DNA from: Roseiarcus sp963782255
Lineage (GTDB): Bacteria; Pseudomonadota; Alphaproteobacteria; Rhizobiales; Beijerinckiaceae
DNA length: 64,000 bases
Assembly: GCA_963782255.1 (NCBI GenBank)
Contig: CAWAIS010000001.1
Span: 1,736,001 to 1,800,000 of the forward strand
Direction: 5' to 3'
Every line of letters starts with the position of its first letter. Position 1 is the stretch's first letter. The translations under genes were made by a program, and so were the position numbers. The notes under the pieces were generated by a model that had not been told where the DNA came from, made no database searches, and saw only the letters and a list, made by a program, of their open reading frames with translations. Below are positions 1 through 8,943 of this stretch, piece by piece.

Positions 1-2892
1 TCGATCCGCACGTTCGATCCCGAGACGCAGCGTAGCGTCGGCCAGTTGCGTGCGCTCGATCTCGTGCCGATGAGCGAGGCGCGGCTGACGACCGAGACGA
101 TACGCCGGTTCCGCCAGGCTTATGCCGCCGAATTTGGCGCGCCGACGCCCGACGACGAGCTCTATGCCGCGGTCAGCGAGGGGCGTCGCGCGATCGGCCT
201 CGAGCATTGGCTGCCGCTTCTCTACGACAAGCTCGACACTTTGTTCGAGTATGTCGGGGACGCGCCGTTCGTCCTCGACGCCCGCGCCGAGGAGGCAGCA
301 AGCCAGCGCATCGCGCAGGTCGCCGACGCCTACGCCGCCCGCCGCGCGGCCTATGCCCAAGACCCCGTCAAGGCCGATTACAAGCCGCTGCCTCAAGCGC
401 GGCTTTACCTGACCGAAGACGAGTGGAGGGAGCGGCTTCATGCTTCGCCGCTCGCGCGTCTGACCCCGTTCGAGGCGGAGCCGGGCGCTGCGAACGTCGT
501 CGATTGCGGCGGACGGGTGGGCAGGAGTTTCGCGCCCGAACGGCAGGACGAGAACGCCAACGTGTTCGACGCCGCGGTCGCGCATGTCAAGGCCCTGCGC
601 GGACGCGGCCTCAACGTGATCGTTGCGGGCTGGAGCGACGGTTCGCGCGAGCGGCTGAGCCACGTCCTAGCCGAACATGGGCTGAAGTCGCTCGAACTCG
701 TCTCGTCTTACCCTCAGGCGAAGACGGCGCGCGCGGGCGCGCTGCCGCTCGCGGTTGTCGCCCTCGAACAGGGCTTTGAGGCGCCGGACTTCGCCATCAT
801 TGGCGAGCAGGACATTCTTGGCGACCGGCTCGTGCGCCAGTCGAGGCGCCGGCGGCGCGCGCAGGACGTGCTGGCGGAGGCGAGCGCGCTTTCTGCGGGC
901 GACCTCGTCGTCCACATCGATCACGGCGTCGGCCGCTTTGTCGGCTTGCAAACGATCGAAGCGGCCGGCGCGCCGCACGACTGTCTCGAAATCCACTACG
1001 CGGGGGGCGACCGGCTGTTCCTGCCGGTCGAGAACCTCGAGCTCCTGTCGCGCTATGGCTCGGAGACGGGCGAACTCGACAGACTCGGCGGCGCAGGCTG
1101 GCAGTCGCGCAAGGCGCGCCTCAAGAAGCGCGTGCGCGAGATGGCTGGCGAACTCATCCGCGTCGCCGCGCAGCGCATGACTCGCCCCGCGCCGCGCCTC
1201 ATCCCGCCCGAAGGCCTCTACGACGAGTTCTGCGCTCGCTTTCCCTATGACGAGACTTTAGATCAGGCGAACGCGATCGAAGCGACGCTCGACGACCTCG
1301 CCGCCGGCCGGCCAATGGATCGGCTCATCTGCGGCGATGTCGGCTTCGGCAAGACGGAAGTCGCGCTGCGCGCCGCCTTCGCGGCCGCGATCAACAGCAA
1401 ACAGACCGCAATCGTCGTGCCGACGACGCTGCTCGCCCGCCAGCACGCACGCATCTTCCGCGAACGCTTCGCCGGGCTTCCGGTGCGCGTTGGTCATCTC
1501 TCGCGCATGGTCGGCGCCGCGGAGCAGCGCGAGACGAAGAAGGGACTCGCCGAGGGAGGCGTCGACATTGTCATCGGCACGCATGCGGTGCTCGGCAAGA
1601 CCGTCAGCTTCAAGGAGCTCGGCCTCGTCGTCGTCGACGAGGAGCAGCATTTCGGCGTCGGCCACAAGGAGCGGCTGAAAGAACTGCGCACCGAAGTGCA
1701 CATGCTGACCTTGACCGCAACGCCCATTCCACGCACGCTTCAGCTCGCGATGACAGGCGTGCGCGACCTCTCGATCATCGCGACTCCGCCCATCGACCGG
1801 CTCGCCGTTCGCACCTTCGTCTCGCCCTTCGACGCCTTGATCGTGCGTGAGGCGCTGCTCCGCGAGCGCTATCGCGGCGGCCAGTCGTTCTACGTCTGCC
1901 CGCGCATCGAGGACCTCGACGAAGCCGCTGCGTTCCTGCGCAAGAACGTTCCGGAAGCGAAGTTCGTCATCGCGCACGGCCAGATGGCGGCGCGCGAACT
2001 CGAGGACAAGATCGGCGCCTTCTATGACGGCAAGTACGACATCCTGCTGTCGACCGCGATCGTCGAATCCGGCCTCGACATCCCGCGCGCCAACACGTTG
2101 ATCGTCCATCGCGCCGACATGTTCGGCCTCGCGCAGCTCTATCAGTTGCGCGGCCGGGTGGGACGCGCCAAGTTGCGCGCCTACGCGATCTTCACGACGC
2201 CCGCGAAGGCGAAGATCACGCCGCAGGCGGAGAAGCGCTTGTCGGTCTTGCAGTCGCTCGACACTTTGGGGGCGGGGTTCCAGCTCGCGAGCCACGACCT
2301 CGACCTGCGCGGCGCCGGCAACCTTTTGGGTGAGGAGCAGTCGGGCCACATCAAGGAAGTCGGCTACGAGCTCTACCAGCAGATGGTGCGCGAGGCGGTC
2401 GAGCGGATCAAGTCGGGCGAGGACGCGCCGGCTGAGGATATGTGGTCGCCAACCATCCAGCTCGGCGCGCCGGTGACGATCCCTGAAAGCTACATCCCCG
2501 ATCTGCCGACCAGACTCGCCTTGTACCGAAAACTGTCGGGGCTTGAGGACGAGGGCGAGATCGACGCAATGGGGGCCGAGATAGTCGACCGCTTCGGCCC
2601 GCCGCCGCGGGAGGTGGGCTTGCTTCTGAAGCTCGTCATGATCAAGGCGCTCTGCCGCAGGGCGAATGTGGAAAAACTCGACGCCGGCCCGAAGGGCGTG
2701 ACCCTCGCCTTCCGCAACAATTCCTTCGCCAACCCGACCGCTCTCGTGAAGTGGGTCGCCTCACAAGGCTCGCTCGCCCGCGTGCGGCCGGACATGCGCA
2801 TCGTCGTTACGGAAGATTTCGAGCGGCTCGCGGACCGGCTTTCCGGGACGCTGAAGATGATGCGGGAGATCGCGAAGATCGCGGGAAAGTAG
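1..2892 (+). CDS. mfd: Transcription-repair coupling factor Mfd, 5' end outside window
   Basis: ATP-dependent DNA translocase that removes RNA polymerase stalled at lesions and recruits the UvrABC excision machinery. The frame is open from base 1, so the N-terminal 200 or so residues of a usual 1,150-residue Mfd lie upstream; 963 residues are visible. Seen in order: end of the UvrB-homology region, RNA-polymerase-interaction (CarD-like) domain around visible residues 300-355, Walker A GDVGFGKTE near 445, the Mfd-type DEEQ box near 548, helicase motif VI RGRVGR near 720, and a C-terminal TRCF domain from about 825. The internal TTG at 46 is not the start. It converges on the minus-strand gene ending at 2911. 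Identification is secure from motif order and length. Confidence 0.97.
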   Translation, partial: SIRTFDPETQRSVGQLRALDLVPMSEARLTTETIRRFRQAYAAEFGAPTPDDELYAAVSEGRRAIGLEHWLPLLYDKLDTLFEYVGDAPFVLDARAEEAASQRIAQVADAYAARRAAYAQDPVKADYKPLPQARLYLTEDEWRERLHASPLARLTPFEAEPGAANVVDCGGRVGRSFAPERQDENANVFDAAVAHVKALRGRGLNVIVAGWSDGSRERLSHVLAEHGLKSLELVSSYPQAKTARAGALPLAVVALEQGFEAPDFAIIGEQDILGDRLVRQSRRRRRAQDVLAEASALSAGDLVVHIDHGVGRFVGLQTIEAAGAPHDCLEIHYAGGDRLFLPVENLELLSRYGSETGELDRLGGAGWQSRKARLKKRVREMAGELIRVAAQRMTRPAPRLIPPEGLYDEFCARFPYDETLDQANAIEATLDDLAAGRPMDRLICGDVGFGKTEVALRAAFAAAINSKQTAIVVPTTLLARQHARIFRERFAGLPVRVGHLSRMVGAAEQRETKKGLAEGGVDIVIGTHAVLGKTVSFKELGLVVVDEEQHFGVGHKERLKELRTEVHMLTLTATPIPRTLQLAMTGVRDLSIIATPPIDRLAVRTFVSPFDALIVREALLRERYRGGQSFYVCPRIEDLDEAAAFLRKNVPEAKFVIAHGQMAARELEDKIGAFYDGKYDILLSTAIVESGLDIPRANTLIVHRADMFGLAQLYQLRGRVGRAKLRAYAIFTTPAKAKITPQAEKRLSVLQSLDTLGAGFQLASHDLDLRGAGNLLGEEQSGHIKEVGYELYQQMVREAVERIKSGEDAPAEDMWSPTIQLGAPVTIPESYIPDLPTRLALYRKLSGLEDEGEIDAMGAEIVDRFGPPPREVGLLLKLVMIKALCRRANVEKLDAGPKGVTLAFRNNSFANPTALVKWVASQGSLARVRPDMRIVVTEDFERLADRLSGTLKMMREIAKIAGK

Positions 2893-2910
2893 GGGTAGGG
2901 GCGTCTGTCG

Positions 2911-3894
2911 TCAGCAAGGTTCATTCTTCGGTATTCGCTCGATCAATGTCCTCAATATGAAGAGTAGAGAAAGCACCTCCTTTTCTATATCGAAAACCCT
3001 GTGAAGCTCCTCTGGCATTTGATGTACGGCATCATTTCCTAGCTTATGCAACCTGTTAATTTCCGAAAGGCCGACTTCCTTTGGAAATAAACCTTGCGCC
3101 GCTGCTGTTTCAATTAATTTCACGAGCTTCCCGTCGCCAAGTTGGTAGTGTTTTTTCAAAATTATCTCAAGAATAGAACGCATGATTGCCAATGCGCCTA
3201 ACGGCACTCCATATACAAACGCCTCCTGCGCTTGCTGCAATCGCGCCATAAGCGAGAGGGGATCGGACGTACCGTAGTGGCCCGATACATGGCGAGGAAT
3301 CATCACAAATGGTGTCAGCTTCCTGCGTCTGAATACTCCCGCCAAGTCAAATTCGGCTCCTTCCACGAGACCTCGCCAAGCGTGTATGCCGTCCCTCGCC
3401 CTTTCTACGTCGGCTGAGTCCCATTTCCGACGCTTCGCTTGAATCTCAATTTCGTCTTCGGCAAGCTCAATTATGGCTTGGAAAGCTTCAGCGTTAGATG
3501 TCGCCTCTTCCTGTTCCCACTCCCAAACGCGCTCGAACTCATCGGCACCCTTGGAAATCACTTCTCCACGATCGCTCTGTGTAGGAGACTTCAGCAACAG
3601 TCCAAGCGCGAAAAGAAATACGCCCGAAACATGCCTACTGTATCTCAACTCGTAGTCGCGCCAAATCTCAATAAAATTCGGATTTGTTGGTGTAGAAAAG
3701 AGTTGCCGATGGTTTCGCTGGGCCAATTCTAAGAGGCCGGCTGCAGAGGCAAGTTCTCTGCAGAGTTTAGCGAGCGAAGGATCTGATTGCGCCTCGCGCT
3801 CCAGTGCGCTTGGGTCGTCAGCGGTGCGCTCGCGCAGGCGATGGAAAAGCGCCATGAAAGCCTGAACTTCAGGGCTATCAGAAGAATCGATCAT
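2911..3894 (-). CDS. DUF4145-like protein of unknown function
   Basis: A 327-residue soluble protein. The last 120 residues resemble the DUF4145 domain: a helix with RSILEIILKKHY, a segment around LIETAAAQGLFPKEV, then LHKLGNDAVHQ, matching the family's usual RxxLE...G-L...IRxxGNxAAH layout. DUF4145 occurs alone and fused to restriction or other defence enzymes, but no nuclease motif is visible in the remaining 200 residues, which look helical and charged. The gene is clearly AT-richer than mfd and thrS, which suggests recent transfer. It is followed 11 bp away (upstream on its strand) by a DUF29 gene and then hicAB, so it sits in a small accessory patch. Function unknown; defence is only a contextual guess. 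Confidence 0.7.
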   Translation of the reverse strand: MIDSSDSPEVQAFMALFHRLRERTADDPSALEREAQSDPSLAKLCRELASAAGLLELAQRNHRQLFSTPTNPNFIEIWRDYELRYSRHVSGVFLFALGLLLKSPTQSDRGEVISKGADEFERVWEWEQEEATSNAEAFQAIIELAEDEIEIQAKRRKWDSADVERARDGIHAWRGLVEGAEFDLAGVFRRRKLTPFVMIPRHVSGHYGTSDPLSLMARLQQAQEAFVYGVPLGALAIMRSILEIILKKHYQLGDGKLVKLIETAAAQGLFPKEVGLSEINRLHKLGNDAVHQMPEELHRVFDIEKEVLSLLFILRTLIERIPKNEPC

Positions 3895-3905
3895 CAGCCC
3901 TCACG

Positions 3906-4346
3906 TCATTCCGGCCAGAATCCTTCATCCAACACCTCTTCGACCGTCCACGGGCATGTCTCCGGGAAGGTCGACCCCGCCTGCCCCGTCTCCGCGACCG
4001 CCTCCAGCGCCGCGTCGCGATAGGCCGAGGCAAGCGCCTGCGGCAGCATCGGCTTGAGGCTCGGGTTGTCGTCCAGGTGGTCGGCAAGGCGGTTCCGCTG
4101 CACGCGGATGCTCGCCTCCCAACTCGGGCTGCGCTTGTCCGGCTGGTATCGCCATTTGATGAGATGAAGCAGGAGGACGCTCAGGCGGCTGATCAGCTCG
4201 CGCTTTTCCGCTCTCCCCATGCTCTCGATTTCCTCGGCGATGTGCTCGATGTCGGCCACAGCCAGCTTTCCCGCGCGCAGAAGGTCGGCCTGCTCAAGGC
4301 TCCAGGCGAAAAAATCGCGATCGTAGAGCGGGCTCTTTACGGGCAT
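3906..4346 (-). CDS. DUF29 family protein
   Basis: 146 residues matching the DUF29 pattern common in cyanobacteria and alphaproteobacteria: an N-terminal YDRDFFAWSLEQADLLR, then IEHIAEEIESMGRAEKREL, a helix with LLLHLIKWRYQP, and a C-terminal Trp-Pro ending. The biochemical role of the family is not known. It is small, soluble and helical, with no catalytic motif. The start at 4346 gives the normal full length. It lies 11 bp from the DUF4145-like gene and about 200 bp from hicB, all on the minus strand. DUF29 genes are often multicopy and accessory. Confidence 0.85.
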   Translation of the reverse strand: MPVKSPLYDRDFFAWSLEQADLLRAGKLAVADIEHIAEEIESMGRAEKRELISRLSVLLLHLIKWRYQPDKRSPSWEASIRVQRNRLADHLDDNPSLKPMLPQALASAYRDAALEAVAETGQAGSTFPETCPWTVEEVLDEGFWPE

Positions 4347-4433
4347 GGTAGAAAGCTAGGACTTCTCCTTCGCGGCGTCTATCGGACGACCTACCTTTCG
4401 GCCAGAGCATGATGCGATATCGTGGTGTCGTCA

Positions 4434-4516
4434 TCGCGAGAAGCGCGGCGCCGCGGCGATCCAGCGGCTCGTCCGTGGCCTTCGTCACTGGATCGCTTCG
4501 CTCACGCGCGCGATGA
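4434..4516. repeat. Palindromic intergenic repeat
   Basis: The two ends are imperfect inverted repeats: CGTCATCGCG...GCGATCCAG on the left and CTGGATCGC...CGCGATGACG on the right. This resembles short palindromic elements that are numerous in Hyphomicrobiales genomes (GTCATTGCGAG type). It fills most of the gap between the DUF29 gene and hicB. A solitary similar half (GTCATCGCGAG) occurs near 5198, just upstream of hicA. It could form a long hairpin in RNA and may act as a terminator for hicB, which is transcribed toward it, but no run of T is present. Confidence 0.6.
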
Positions 4517-4547
4517 CGCCGCTGGTTCGGGCTTGTGGAACCTTGCC

Positions 4548-4946
4548 CTACGCCCCCGCCATGATCTTCTCGCGGGCCGCGCTGGCGAGGAAGGCCGAGC
4601 GGCTGAGGCCGCGTTCCTTTGCAGCGGCGTCGATCGCGTCGAGAAGGGCGGCGTCGAAGGTGACGTTGGCGCGCACCGTTCGGCCAGAGTCGAGCAGGAG
4701 CGGGATCATGACTGCGCTTTCGCCCTCGCCGATTTCCCCGGACGCCACGATGTCCGACAAGATCGAGGGGCGGGGCGCGGAGAAGCCGCGTTCGCGCTTA
4801 TGGGCGAGAACGTCGCGAAGCGCCTCAGCCGCATCGACAATGGCCGCCTCCGGCGTTTGGCCGCCGCCTACGCAACCGGGAATGTCAGGGAAGCGGACGC
4901 CCCAGACATCGCCGCGGCCGTCGAGCACGCCGACATAATAGGTCAT
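4548..4946 (-). CDS. hicB: HicB family antitoxin
   Basis: Antitoxin of a type II HicAB module. The N-terminal half has the HicB fold signature, TYYVGVLDG followed by VRFPDIPGCVGGGQT and an AEALRDVL helix. The C-terminal part, RANVTFDAALLDAIDA...GLSRSAFLASAAREKI, looks like a ribbon-helix-helix DNA-binding segment, as in the longer HicB proteins that repress their own operon. The start at 4946 is chosen because GGAGG lies 4-8 bp upstream; an upstream in-frame ATG at 4973 would overlap hicA and lacks this site. It is cotranscribed downstream of hicA with a 17 bp gap. 132 residues, full length. Confidence 0.88.
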   Translation of the reverse strand: MTYYVGVLDGRGDVWGVRFPDIPGCVGGGQTPEAAIVDAAEALRDVLAHKRERGFSAPRPSILSDIVASGEIGEGESAVMIPLLLDSGRTVRANVTFDAALLDAIDAAAKERGLSRSAFLASAAREKIMAGA

Positions 4947-4963
4947 CGCCTCCCTCCTCGTAT

Positions 4964-5158
4964 TCACAACCAACCCGCCGCCTTGGCGATCGAGCGCGCA
5001 ACGCCGGGAGATAGTTCGCGATGACGGGGGACGACGATCATCATGTCGGGACGGTCCTTATGGATGAAGCAATCGTGGCGTCCGCCGCCTGTGTTGGTCC
5101 AGCCGTCCGCCTTCAGACGTTCCACCACCCTGCGGACATTGGTCTCCACCTTCGTCAT
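4964..5158 (-). CDS. hicA: HicA family mRNA-interferase toxin
   Basis: A 64-residue toxin of the HicA (YcfA) family, a double-stranded-RNA-binding-fold mRNA interferase. Seen: VRRVVERLKADGW, the GGGRHDCF loop carrying the conserved catalytic-type histidine, then MMIVVPRH and a C-terminal SPGVARSIAKAAGW helix, all in the usual spacing. The ATG at 5158 gives the standard length; the longer upstream frame from 5218 reads through a repeat-like sequence and is unlikely. It lies directly upstream of hicB, the normal HicA-HicB order. The toxin looks intact because the histidine and full length are kept. Confidence 0.88.
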   Translation of the reverse strand: MTKVETNVRRVVERLKADGWTNTGGGRHDCFIHKDRPDMMIVVPRHRELSPGVARSIAKAAGWL

Positions 5159-5378
5159 GGCTTCGCCCCTGGGGTCGAAGAATACGCGCCCGGTCATCGC
5201 GAGCCAAGCGGGATACACAATATAGTGCGCATCGTTGTCCCATGGTTCTCGCTTAAGATGACGGAAACGATTGCCCCTCCTCGACCCCGTGGTGCGATGT
5301 CCGTTCGCGCATTGACTTGCTCAGAAGCCCGGACAAGATCAGAGTTAACTCGCATCCGCCCAACTCGATGGAGCGCCC

Positions 5379-6581
5379 ATGACCAAGCCCGCCGCCCTCT
5401 CGCTCTCGGACGTCCTCGGCCTCGGCCGCCTCGCCGCCGACGGCGCCGCGGGGCTCACCGGGCTTGTCGAGCATATGCACATGTCCATCCTCGACACGCC
5501 CGGATTCGCCCCCGTGGCTCAGGGGCTGACGGGCGGGACCACGCGGCTCGTCTATCGCGGCGTCCGCGGCGCGTTCCGGCTGACCGGCGCTGGCATCGGC
5601 GCCGCGGCCGCGCTCTTCGAGGCGAAGGACGATCGGCCGGTCTCCCGCGGACGGGAGGCCGCCCTCGCCGCGCTGAACGGCGTCGTCGGCGACCATCTCG
5701 CCGCAACCGGCAATCCGCTGGCGCTCAAAATGCGGTTCCGCCGCGACGGACGGCCGCTCGCGCTCGACGACCACGCGCTCGCCGAGGCGTTCCCCGATGC
5801 GACCGGCAAGGTCGCCGTGCTCTTGCACGGGCTCTGCATGAGCGACCTGCAATGGATGCGCCAGAACCACGACCATGGCGCGGCGCTCGCCCGCGACCTC
5901 GGTTACACCCCCGTCTACCTCTCCTACAATTCCGGCCTTCACATCTCGGTCAACGGTCGCGCCTTTGCGGAAGCGCTCGAGGCGCTCGTCGCCGCATGGC
6001 CGAAAAAAATCGAGGATTTCGTCATGATCGGCCACAGCATGGGCGGGCTCGTTGCGCGCAGCGCCTGCAGGTACGGCGAAGAGGCGGGACATGCCTGGCG
6101 AAAAAACTTGGGCAAGCTCGTCTTTCTCGGCGCGCCGCACCATGGCGCGCCGGTCGAGCGGGTCGGCAATTGGGTCGACGTCGTCGTCGGCAAGACGCCC
6201 TACGCCGGCGCCTTCGGGAGACTCGGAAAGGTGCGCAGCGCAGGCGTCACCGATCTCCGATATGGCGCCATTCTGGACGAGGATTGGCAGGGCCGCGACC
6301 GCTTCGCCCGCGAACCCGACCCGCGTCGCCCGGTTCCGCTGCCCAAGGGCGTCGCCTGCTACGCCATCGCCGCCACGACCGCCGCCTCGCCGGGCGGCCT
6401 CAAGGACCGCCTAGTCGGCGACGGCCTCGTGCCGGTTGCGAGCGCGCTGGGCCACCACAAGGATACCGTGATGGATCTGAAGTTCGCCGCCGACCGGCAA
6501 TGGATCGCCTGCGCGACAGGGCATCTCGACCTGCTCAGTCGCCGCGACGTGTACGAGCGGATTGCGGGGTGGCTCTCTTAA
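5379..6581 (+). CDS. Alpha/beta hydrolase, lipase-like
   Basis: 400 residues of an alpha/beta-hydrolase-fold enzyme. Around residue 148 is VAVLLHGLCMSD (oxyanion-hole region), followed by the nucleophile elbow GHSMGG near residue 217. A candidate acid is the Asp in GDGLVPV near 347 and a candidate base is the His in ATGHLDLL near 384. The LGAPHHGAPVERVGNW segment is typical of PGAP1/triacylglycerol lipase-type proteins. There is no signal peptide; the N-terminal 130 residues hold Gly/Ala-rich helices that could sit on a membrane. Substrate unknown; an ester or lipid is likely. ATG 5379 follows GGAGCGCC. No operon partner is obvious. Confidence 0.85.
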   Translation: MTKPAALSLSDVLGLGRLAADGAAGLTGLVEHMHMSILDTPGFAPVAQGLTGGTTRLVYRGVRGAFRLTGAGIGAAAALFEAKDDRPVSRGREAALAALNGVVGDHLAATGNPLALKMRFRRDGRPLALDDHALAEAFPDATGKVAVLLHGLCMSDLQWMRQNHDHGAALARDLGYTPVYLSYNSGLHISVNGRAFAEALEALVAAWPKKIEDFVMIGHSMGGLVARSACRYGEEAGHAWRKNLGKLVFLGAPHHGAPVERVGNWVDVVVGKTPYAGAFGRLGKVRSAGVTDLRYGAILDEDWQGRDRFAREPDPRRPVPLPKGVACYAIAATTAASPGGLKDRLVGDGLVPVASALGHHKDTVMDLKFAADRQWIACATGHLDLLSRRDVYERIAGWLS

Positions 6582-6729
6582 GGCCAATGGAAGGGCTGCG
6601 GAGGTTGCGTTGCGTGGGACAGAAACTCGTCCGCCTCAGCGCCGACGAACACGCTCGGACATGCGCGGGATTGCCGCCGATCACATGCCATCGTCAGGCG
6701 CGGGGTGCGCACGGAAGCGCCGCCGATAC

Positions 6730-6766
6730 TTGACATTACAACGTAAATGCGCTAGCAGGTAAGATA
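6730..6766 (+). promoter_or_regulatory. Possible promoter region for the exported-protein operon
   Basis: An AT-rich patch about 100 bp before the operon beginning at 6869 contains a perfect TTGACA at 6730-6735. The best downstream -10-like sequence, TAAGAT at 6760, is 24 bp away, which is too long for a standard sigma-70 promoter, and a closer match (TAGCAG at 17 bp) is poor. It is therefore only suggestive. Confidence 0.25.
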
Positions 6767-6868
6767 GTTTAAGTGAAAACTAGAGTTTAGTTGCGTAGCA
6801 CACGAGTAAGCTCGTGACCACGCGAGGAAATTTAATCGCACCAGATATTTTGCGCTGACGAGGGTAGC

Positions 6869-7324
6869 ATGCAGCGTCTCGCGCGTTTGGGTCTCCTGGC
6901 CCTCTCTTTGGCTGCTTTCTCCGTGGCTTGGGCGCAAGATCAAGGGCCCGGAATGGGCGAACTGCCGCCCCCGTCTTCTGACTTGCCAATATTTGCCGCC
7001 CAACCGGCAACGCATCCATTCGAGGCGGCGCCGGGTCAACCCGCCGCAATGCGCGTTCTGTTCGAGGGAGCAGGCCCCGACAATACTCAGATCATCATCC
7101 GCGAGATGTTGATCGGCCCGGGGGCCGACGTGCGCCTTGATGCGCTGCCTGGTTCGGCGCTCATTGATCCGCGGTCCGGCTCCGGAACCCTGCGGGCCGG
7201 CGAACGCACCGAGCAACTAGAGATCGCGACCGCGGTCTCGGTGGAGCCAGGCGTTCCGATCCAACTCACCAATGACGGCGACGATTCTCTGTTGCTTCGG
7301 CTGTACATCGTGGAGACGCGCTGA
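6869..7324 (+). CDS. Exported small protein, possible cupin-like fold
   Basis: 151 residues with a clear signal peptide (MQRLARLGLLALSLAAFSVAWA, cleavage after AWA near residue 22). The mature part is proline-rich at first, then alternates short hydrophobic strands: IIIREMLIGPGADVRL, AGERTEQLEIATAVSV, VPIQLTNDGDDSLLLRLYIVE. That pattern fits a small beta barrel such as a cupin, but no metal-binding histidines are visible, so the fold is inference. A GAGGG ribosome site precedes the ATG. The stop overlaps the start of the PQQ-propeller gene by one base, so the two are cotranscribed. No family is recognised with confidence. Confidence 0.7.
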   Translation: MQRLARLGLLALSLAAFSVAWAQDQGPGMGELPPPSSDLPIFAAQPATHPFEAAPGQPAAMRVLFEGAGPDNTQIIIREMLIGPGADVRLDALPGSALIDPRSGSGTLRAGERTEQLEIATAVSVEPGVPIQLTNDGDDSLLLRLYIVETR

Positions 7325-8943
7325 TGCTGATCGGGGCAAGAGTAACCGCTTGCGTAGCGGCGCTCGTTGGTTGCGCGACAGTTGCGTCGGCGGCAGACGA
7401 TGACTGGGAGCATTATCGCCACGATACGTCCCGCACAGGGGAGCAGCGCCACTTCAGCGACCTGGCCGACCCTGCCAAGGTCCCGGGCCTTGCGATCCGC
7501 TGGCAGTGGCCGCCCACGGCTGCGGGCGTGGGCGGGAGCTTCTACGCCTCTCCGATCGTGATCGACGGCCGTGTGTTCATCGGCGGTGCGAACGGCAGGT
7601 TCTACGCGCTCGACGCCAACACGGGCGCCTTGATCTGGAGTTACCCGCCCCTGCCGCAGCCCCCCTTGCTCGGTTCCTGCGGCTCGGTCGGCGACGTGCA
7701 GGCCTTTGGCGCTTACGGGATCTTGTCGAGCGCGAGCCCTTACAAGGACACAATCATTTTCGGCGCCCCCGATCCGGACCCGACTGTCGACGGGGGGCGA
7801 GGCAGCGCGCGGCTTTATTCGCTCGATCAGGCGACCGGCGCGCTCGTGTGGAAGAGCGACGTCGTCGCCCGAGTCAACGGGTGCAGCTTCGGCGCGACCG
7901 GGGAGCAACACGAGCGCATCGCCTATTCCTCTCCGCTCGCGCACGGCGACCGGATCTATGTCGGCATCCACGACGCCGGCGACGATCCGATCCAGAACGG
8001 CAAGCTGATCGCGCTTGATGCGAATACGGGCCATATTAGGCCGGCTTTCAATTTCGAGGCGACAAGCGTCCGGGGCGGCGGAATTTGGAACGCGCCGGCG
8101 GCGGAACGCGACGATGTGCTGTTCACGACGGGAAACACCAGCGACGGGGTGGTTTCCGAGCCCGTGCCAAATCACGGGCTGAGCATGATGAGCGTCGAGG
8201 CGAGGTCCGGCGCCATCAACTGGCAATTCCAGCCTGTGCCGTTCGCGCTCGACGACGATCCCGATTGGTCTGCAGGCGTGGCGCTCGCGCACACGAGCTG
8301 CGGCCGGATCGCCGCGTCGGTCATGAAAGATGGTTGGGCGTATGCGCTCGACGCGAACAATGGCGAATGTCGCTGGCAATTTCCCGCGACCGTGCCTCCC
8401 GCCGGCCGTTGCCGTTTTCCGGCGAGCGGCGCGCACGTCCACGGGGACACCGACTACAAGCGGCCGGCCGCCGTTTGGCGGAACACACTGGCGATCGTGA
8501 CGGGCGGCGAGGCGCTTGTGGCGGCGGGCGGCGTGTTCAACGGCTATGGTCGCCTGCACGGGCTTAACGTCTGCGCACCGTCGCCGAGCGGCCGCGTTCG
8601 CTGGATCGCCGACGTGCCGCACAATGGATTCGGCGGTTACTCGCTTGGCGCTCCCACGGCGACCCACGGGATCTTTTACATCACGACAGACCAAGGCCAC
8701 GTCGTCGCAATCGCCGATCCAGCCGTGGCGCCGCCAGCCGGGGTTCGATGTTCGCAAGTGCTGACCCCAGTCGCGAGCTGCACGGCGCTCGGTTTCTCAC
8801 TGGTCTATGCCCCGGCAGTTCTTGCCGACGTGGCGCTCACCGATGGGGCCGACGCTGCGGGACTGCGCAACGAGCCTGCTATCGCCAACGGCCGCCTGTT
8901 CGTCGCGACGCAGGGCGGACACGTCTACATGCTGTCGCCATGA
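7324..8943 (+). CDS. Exported PQQ-binding-like beta-propeller protein
   Basis: 539 residues. An N-terminal signal peptide ends near residue 23 (ATVASAAD). The body contains repeated propeller blades with the PQQ-repeat flavour: FYALDANTGALIWSY, LYSLDQATGALVWKS, LIALDANTGH, AYALDANNGECRWQF and HVYMLSP at the end. The family includes quinoprotein alcohol dehydrogenases and BamB-like scaffolds. The protein has scattered cysteines, but no heme c CxxCH and no clear dehydrogenase Cys-Cys pair, so enzymatic activity is not established. It is the middle gene of an operon, overlapping the upstream gene by 1 bp and the downstream gene by 4 bp. Periplasmic location is inferred from the signal peptide. 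Confidence 0.85.
   Translation: MLIGARVTACVAALVGCATVASAADDDWEHYRHDTSRTGEQRHFSDLADPAKVPGLAIRWQWPPTAAGVGGSFYASPIVIDGRVFIGGANGRFYALDANTGALIWSYPPLPQPPLLGSCGSVGDVQAFGAYGILSSASPYKDTIIFGAPDPDPTVDGGRGSARLYSLDQATGALVWKSDVVARVNGCSFGATGEQHERIAYSSPLAHGDRIYVGIHDAGDDPIQNGKLIALDANTGHIRPAFNFEATSVRGGGIWNAPAAERDDVLFTTGNTSDGVVSEPVPNHGLSMMSVEARSGAINWQFQPVPFALDDDPDWSAGVALAHTSCGRIAASVMKDGWAYALDANNGECRWQFPATVPPAGRCRFPASGAHVHGDTDYKRPAAVWRNTLAIVTGGEALVAAGGVFNGYGRLHGLNVCAPSPSGRVRWIADVPHNGFGGYSLGAPTATHGIFYITTDQGHVVAIADPAVAPPAGVRCSQVLTPVASCTALGFSLVYAPAVLADVALTDGADAAGLRNEPAIANGRLFVATQGGHVYMLSP

Noticed and set aside
7087..8757. Long open frame of 556 codons on the minus strand opposite the PQQ-propeller gene
   Set aside because: Arginine-rich composition, no family motif, and fully explained as the antisense shadow of a signal-peptide-bearing propeller gene in GC-rich DNA.
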